DNA of 64,000 nt from Planctomycetota bacterium (GTDB taxonomy: Bacteria > Planctomycetota > Phycisphaerae > Tepidisphaerales > Tepidisphaeraceae): the NCBI GenBank assembly GCA_039182125.1, contig JBCDCH010000007.1, forward strand, positions 24,708 through 88,707, given 5' to 3'. Every line of letters starts with the position of its first letter. Position 1 is the first letter of the stretch. Below are positions 60,309-64,000 of this stretch, one piece after another. The notes under the pieces were generated by a model. It was not told the origin of the DNA. It worked only from the letters and a program-made list of their open reading frames with translations, and searched no databases. The position numbers and the translations under genes are program-made.

Positions 60309-61685
60309 TTGCTCAAGACCATTCTGAAAGTTCTCGGCGTCCTCGTGGCGGTGGTGCTGTTGCTGGGCGTGATCGCGGCGGTGGCGCTGCCGGTGCTGGG
60401 ACGGGTGTTTGCCGGCCAGACGCAGGTCGAGCCCGTCATTGCGCGGACCGAAGCGGTGGTGATCGGCGAGCTCATCGAGATCGTCAGCGCACCGGGCCAG
60501 CTCGAACCGAGCGAGGAGGTGCAGATCTCGGCCCGCACCAGTGCCCGCATCCAAGAACTGCTCGTCGAGGAAGGCGACAGCGTGAAAGCGGGCGATGTGC
60601 TCGTTCGGCTCGATGCGACGGACCTGCAAGCGGTGCTCCGGGCTCGCAAGGCGCAATACGCCTCGCAGGAGGTCGACATTGCCGTCAACACCGCCCGGCT
60701 CGACGCGGTCGAAGCCGCCATCGACGCCGACCGCGCCCGGCTCGAGGAAGCCGAGCGCGACCTCAACCGCAAGCGTGCCCTGTTCGAGAGCGCGGACATC
60801 AGCATGGCCGAGGTCGAACGGGCCGAGGCGATGTTCACCCAAAACAGCGCGCAGCTCCGCAGTGCCGAGAAACAACTCGCCGCCGACCGCGCCAGCCTCG
60901 AAGCCCAACGTTTCCGCCTCGCCGTCGCCCAGGCCGACATCGACCGTGCCGAGGACGAACTTTCGTACACCGTCATCACAACGCCCATCGACGGCACCGT
61001 GACGCAGATCAACGGCGAGGTCGGCGAGGTCGTCGTCGTGGGCACGATGAACAATGCCGGCACGATGATCCTGGAAGTGGCCGACCTCGACGAGATGGAG
61101 GTCGTCGCCCAGATCGACGAGCAGGATGTCGCCGAGGTGAAGGCCGGGCAAACCGCCGAGGTCTTCATCGACGCCTATGGCGATCGCACCTTCAACGGCA
61201 CCGTGCGGAGCGTCGCTCTCGCGCAAACGCTGGGGGCGACCGGCGTGAGTGGCGGCGGCAAGACGTTCGAAGCACGCATCCTCATCGACACCCATGGCGA
61301 ACGGCTCATCACCGACCTGACCGCCAACGTCGAGGTGCGCACGAAGGTGCTCGACGGCGTACTCAAGGTGCCGAGCCAGGCGGTCGTCGGACGGGTCGTC
61401 GACGAGTTGCCGAGCGGTGCCCGTGACAAACCGGAAGTCGCGAGCGATCAACTCGTCACCGCCGTGGTCTACGTCGTCCGCGATGGAAAAGCGTTCGTTA
61501 CACCGGTGGAGGTCGGCGCGAGCGACCTGACGCACACCGTCATCGAAGCCGGCGTTGCCGAGGGCGACGTGATCCTGACCGGGCCGTACACGTTGCTCGA
61601 AACCGTGCGCGACGGGGACACGTTGACGATGGAAGACGCGACGCCCGAAGCGTCCGACGACGAGTCCGAGGATGGTGCGTCGTAA
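60309..61685 (+). CDS. MacA/HlyD-like periplasmic adaptor of an ABC efflux system
   Basis: A 458-residue membrane-fusion protein. A transmembrane anchor (LKVLGVLVAVVLLLGVIAAV) leads to the lipoyl hairpin (VSAPGQLEPSEEVQISART, IQELLVEEGDSVKAGDVLVR), a long coiled-coil region (about residues 100-210) and the barrel (ELSYTVITTPIDGTVTQING, VGEVVVVGTMNNAGTMILEV). It links the inner-membrane ABC transporter to an outer-membrane channel. TTG 60309 is the likely start, with GGAAGGA at the right distance, rather than the frame's first TTG at 60258. The ATPase gene follows 3 bases later. Confidence 0.88.
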   Translation: MLKTILKVLGVLVAVVLLLGVIAAVALPVLGRVFAGQTQVEPVIARTEAVVIGELIEIVSAPGQLEPSEEVQISARTSARIQELLVEEGDSVKAGDVLVRLDATDLQAVLRARKAQYASQEVDIAVNTARLDAVEAAIDADRARLEEAERDLNRKRALFESADISMAEVERAEAMFTQNSAQLRSAEKQLAADRASLEAQRFRLAVAQADIDRAEDELSYTVITTPIDGTVTQINGEVGEVVVVGTMNNAGTMILEVADLDEMEVVAQIDEQDVAEVKAGQTAEVFIDAYGDRTFNGTVRSVALAQTLGATGVSGGGKTFEARILIDTHGERLITDLTANVEVRTKVLDGVLKVPSQAVVGRVVDELPSGARDKPEVASDQLVTAVVYVVRDGKAFVTPVEVGASDLTHTVIEAGVAEGDVILTGPYTLLETVRDGDTLTMEDATPEASDDESEDGAS

Positions 61686-61688
61686 CTC

Positions 61689-62378
61689 ATGCTGCACCTG
61701 CGTGACATCACGAAACACTACAAAGTCGGCGGCGAGCTCATCCGTGCGCTCGACGGCGTATCGCTCGACATCCAGACCAACGAGTACGTCGCACTCATGG
61801 GCTCGTCGGGATCGGGCAAGTCGACGATGATGAACATCCTCGGCTGCCTCGACCGCCCCACCGCCGGCAGCTACGAACTCGACGGCCAACGCGTGGACAA
61901 AATGGGCGCCGGCCGGCTCGCGATCGTCCGCAACAAGCTCATCGGATTCGTCTTCCAATCGTTCGAGCTTCTGCCACGGCTGAGCGCGCTCAAAAACGTC
62001 GAGCTGCCGTTGATCTACAGCCCCGACGGCTGGTGGGGCCGACGCACCAAGGCCAAGGCCGCGCTCGAACTGGTCGGTCTCGGTCAACGCATGAAGCACC
62101 GCCCCAACCAACTCTCCGGCGGCCAACGCCAACGCGTCGCCATCGCTCGTGCATTGGTCAACGAACCGTCCATCCTCCTCGCCGACGAACCCACCGGTAA
62201 CCTCGACAGCAAGACCGGCGACGAGATCCTCGCACTCTTCGACGAACTCCACGCCGCCGGGCAAACCATCGTCATGGTCACGCACGAAGCCGACGTCGCC
62301 GAGCGGGCTAAACGCGTCGTCCGCATGAAGGACGGCCAGATCGTGGAGGACAGCAGTTCAACGGGAGCGGGCCGATGA
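61689..62378 (+). CDS. MacB-type ABC transporter ATP-binding protein
   Basis: A 229-residue LolD/MacB-type ATPase. Walker A is [14 protein letters not shown], the Q-loop is [20 protein letters not shown], the signature is [20 protein letters not shown], Walker B is [15 protein letters not shown] and the H-loop is [13 protein letters not shown]. It overlaps the permease gene by four bases (ATGA). MacB subfamilies energise type I secretion of proteins, heme or lipids, or macrolide efflux; the substrate is not shown here. Confidence 0.93.
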   Translation: MLHLRDITKHYKVGGELIRALDGVSLDIQTNEYVALMGSSGSGKSTMMNILGCLDRPTAGSYELDGQRVDKMGAGRLAIVRNKLIGFVFQSFELLPRLSALKNVELPLIYSPDGWWGRRTKAKAALELVGLGQRMKHRPNQLSGGQRQRVAIARALVNEPSILLADEPTGNLDSKTGDEILALFDELHAAGQTIVMVTHEADVAERAKRVVRMKDGQIVEDSSSTGAGR

Positions 62379-63649
62379 TGCGTTTGCTCTCCTCACCGCT
62401 GCGCCTGTTGCTGGTCGCGTACCAGAGCGTCATGCTCGCGATCGCGCAGATCTGGTCGAACAAACTGCGGTCGGTGCTCACGACCGTCGGCATCGTGATC
62501 GGCGTCGCCGCGGTGACCGCCGTCATTGCCGCGCTCACCGGTCTCCGGCAGAAGGTGCTTAGCGAGTTCGAAGCGATCGGCACGAACAAGATTTTCGTCT
62601 TTCCCCGTACCACCGACGAGATGCGTGCGTCGGGCATCTACCGCGACATCCGTTTCGAGATCGACCTGTTTGACGGGCTCGCCGAGTCGGCACCCAAGCT
62701 CAAGGCGTTCTACCGCAACGCCGAAACGCAACAGACCGTCAACGCCAATGGCGTTTCCACGGCCGTGTCCGTCAAGGGCGTCGAGCCGGCCTGGCACGCC
62801 GTGGAAAACCGCGCCGTCATGCAGGGTCGGCCGTTCAGCTTTGTCGAGAACGATCGCGGCCGCCCCGTCGCGTTGATTAACGAAAACGCCCAACAACTTT
62901 TCCGCCTCCCCCGCGACCCGATCGGACAAACGCTCACGATCCAGAGCCGGAAGTACCTCATCATCGGTGTCGTCGAACCGGCCCAAGAACTCGCGCTGTT
63001 CGGCGGCGGTCAGGATGGCAACCAGGCTGAAGTACTCATTCCGTTCAAGGCACTCGCGAGGGAAAACGCCTTCGGCGGACGCATGTTTTACTTCATCATC
63101 GCGGCGGCCGAGAACCCCGGCGTCGCGCCCGAAGCCGCGGCGCAGATCCGTTATTACCTCCGCGGCCGGCGCGGCATCGACTTCGACGAGGAAGAAGACT
63201 TCGGCGTCGAGTACATCGCGAAGTTCGTCGACCAGTTCAACCAACTCGCTGTCGCACTCACCGCCGTCGCCGGGGGCATCGTCGGTATCTCGCTGCTGGT
63301 CGGCGGTGTGGGCATCATGAACATCATGCTCGTGTCCGTCTCCGAGCGCACTCGCGAGATCGGGCTGCGCAAGGCGATCGGCGCACGTCCGACGACGGTG
63401 CTGTTGCAGTTTCTCATCGAAGCCGTCGTGTTGTGTTTGCTGGGCGGGCTCATCGGCGTGGCGGGCGGTCAGTTGCTCACGCTCGCGCTGCAGCAGATTC
63501 CCAACGCCGGTATTGAAAACGCGTACATCCCGACCTGGGCGATCGGGCTGGCCTTCGGGTTCAGCGCGACCACCGGCGTCGTCTTCGGCATGTTCCCCGC
63601 CATCAAAGCCTCCCGCCTCGATCCCATCGTCGCGCTACGCCATGAATGA
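62375..63649 (+). CDS. MacB/FtsX-type ABC transporter permease
   Basis: A 424-residue permease. An N-terminal membrane segment ([20 protein letters not shown]) is followed by a large periplasmic MacB-PCD-like domain (about residues 60-265), then three C-terminal segments: [40 protein letters not shown] and [20 protein letters not shown], with the family end [17 protein letters not shown] and the cytoplasmic [14 protein letters not shown] loop. It is translationally coupled to the ATPase (ATGA overlap) and overlaps the start of the TolC-like gene by eight bases. Confidence 0.93.
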   Translation: MMRLLSSPLRLLLVAYQSVMLAIAQIWSNKLRSVLTTVGIVIGVAAVTAVIAALTGLRQKVLSEFEAIGTNKIFVFPRTTDEMRASGIYRDIRFEIDLFDGLAESAPKLKAFYRNAETQQTVNANGVSTAVSVKGVEPAWHAVENRAVMQGRPFSFVENDRGRPVALINENAQQLFRLPRDPIGQTLTIQSRKYLIIGVVEPAQELALFGGGQDGNQAEVLIPFKALARENAFGGRMFYFIIAAAENPGVAPEAAAQIRYYLRGRRGIDFDEEEDFGVEYIAKFVDQFNQLAVALTAVAGGIVGISLLVGGVGIMNIMLVSVSERTREIGLRKAIGARPTTVLLQFLIEAVVLCLLGGLIGVAGGQLLTLALQQIPNAGIENAYIPTWAIGLAFGFSATTGVVFGMFPAIKASRLDPIVALRHE

Positions 63650-64000
63650 AACCCGCACTCCATCAAGTGGCCGCGGGACGGCTGCGATCATCACGATACT
63701 CGCCGCAACCACGCTCGCCGGCTGCACCGGCTTCGGTGTCGGCGGCACCGGCGAACGCGTCATCCCCGAGGCCCGGCTCAACACCGTCGCCCGGCTCGAC
63801 CTGCCCATCGCCGAAGCGTCCACGCAGCCCGCGACCATGCCGACCTCCCGGCCGGACATGTTCGCCGACATGGAGTCGATGCCGATCACGATCGAGCGAG
63901 CCCGCGCACTCGCCCTCGAACACAACCTCACGCTGCAAGTCGCCCTGATCGACCCGACGATCGCGGCGCAAAACCTCACGGCCGAGCAGGCCCGGTTCGA
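63642..64000 (+). CDS. TolC-type outer-membrane efflux lipoprotein (3' truncated by window)
   Basis: The open frame runs to the window end without a stop. The N-terminus [20 protein letters not shown] continues to a lipobox TLAGC at residue 28, then a Thr/Pro-rich linker and, near residue 84, ERARALALEHNLTLQVALID, the amphipathic opening typical of outer-membrane efflux (OEP/TolC) proteins. The ATG overlaps the permease stop by eight bases, so it is the fourth gene of the adaptor-ATPase-permease operon. The remainder is outside the window, so length and details are unknown. Confidence 0.75.
   Translation, partial: MNETRTPSSGRGTAAIITILAATTLAGCTGFGVGGTGERVIPEARLNTVARLDLPIAEASTQPATMPTSRPDMFADMESMPITIERARALALEHNLTLQVALIDPTIAAQNLTAEQARF

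Noticed and set aside
60153..62285. 710-residue minus-strand open frame over the MacA and MacB-ATPase genes
   Set aside because: It is opposite two genes with full motif sets and has no plausible domain.

Overview
The window is about 64 kb of GC-rich bacterial chromosome, most likely from a planctomycete and probably class Phycisphaerae. This is inferred from several marks. Two secreted proteins start with the planctomycete LEPR-XLL-like leader (QLEGRRLLSA and TLEARKLLSA). There is a C-terminal type I dockerin, two PEP-CTERM-type anchored proteins and a sulfatase. PurE, KdsA, RpoN, FliM and PilT show a Gram-negative-type, potentially motile, free-living cell. There is no rRNA, CRISPR array, integrase, transposase or prophage.

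Layout. 1-7.0 kb: the C-terminal part of a SNF2 helicase, tRNA-Pro(GGG), a ClbS/DfsB-like protein, a remnant of a second fbp gene, a two-domain VOC protein, class III fructose-bisphosphatase, a DoxX-like membrane protein and a prohibitin-type SPFH protein. 7.0-12.3 kb: a STAND NTPase with TPR repeats on the minus strand, an orphan NuoG-like protein, a strong bidirectional terminator, a YHS protein and an AT-richer gap. 12.3-15.6 kb: a translation cluster (pth, rpsF, ssb, rplI) closed by a hairpin, then a small lipoprotein and an RsbW-like kinase. 15.7-26.7 kb: a Gfo/Idh/MocA-aldo/keto reductase fusion, a shikimate-kinase-like gene with purE, a PilT ATPase, an MFS transporter, a sulfatase, a 1010-residue delta-60/dockerin protein and a renalase-like flavoprotein.

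26.8-32.9 kb is a same-strand glycan block: a small Cys-rich protein, two GT39-type membrane glycosyltransferases, a methyltransferase and a GT9 glycosyltransferase. 32.9-41.2 kb is more accessory: a TPR/metallo-beta-lactamase fusion, an SDR/TetR pair with two matching operators, NDH-2, a VOC protein and a large HD plus HSP90-like ATPase protein whose C-terminal half is clearly lower in GC. 41.2-47.9 kb: kdsA, a secreted protein-arginine deiminase of the animal PAD type, a GSA-aminotransferase-like enzyme, fliM and a CPBP protease. 47.9-64 kb: a gap with a possible structured RNA, a conserved hypothetical protein, an M42 peptidase, a DUF1801 protein, a P450, a lipoprotein amidase, two paralogous PEP-CTERM proteins, a cstA carrying an in-frame palindromic repeat, rpoN, a DMT transporter and a MacA/MacB/TolC-type efflux operon cut by the window end.

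The most unusual items are the peptidylarginine deiminase, the HD-HSP90 protein, the STAND and TPR-MBL proteins (possible conflict or defence genes), the fbp remnant, the paired TGTAC-N6-GTACA operators, the palindrome inside cstA and a family of CACTTAAGTG-core hairpins. All functions are read from motifs and context; no database search was run.
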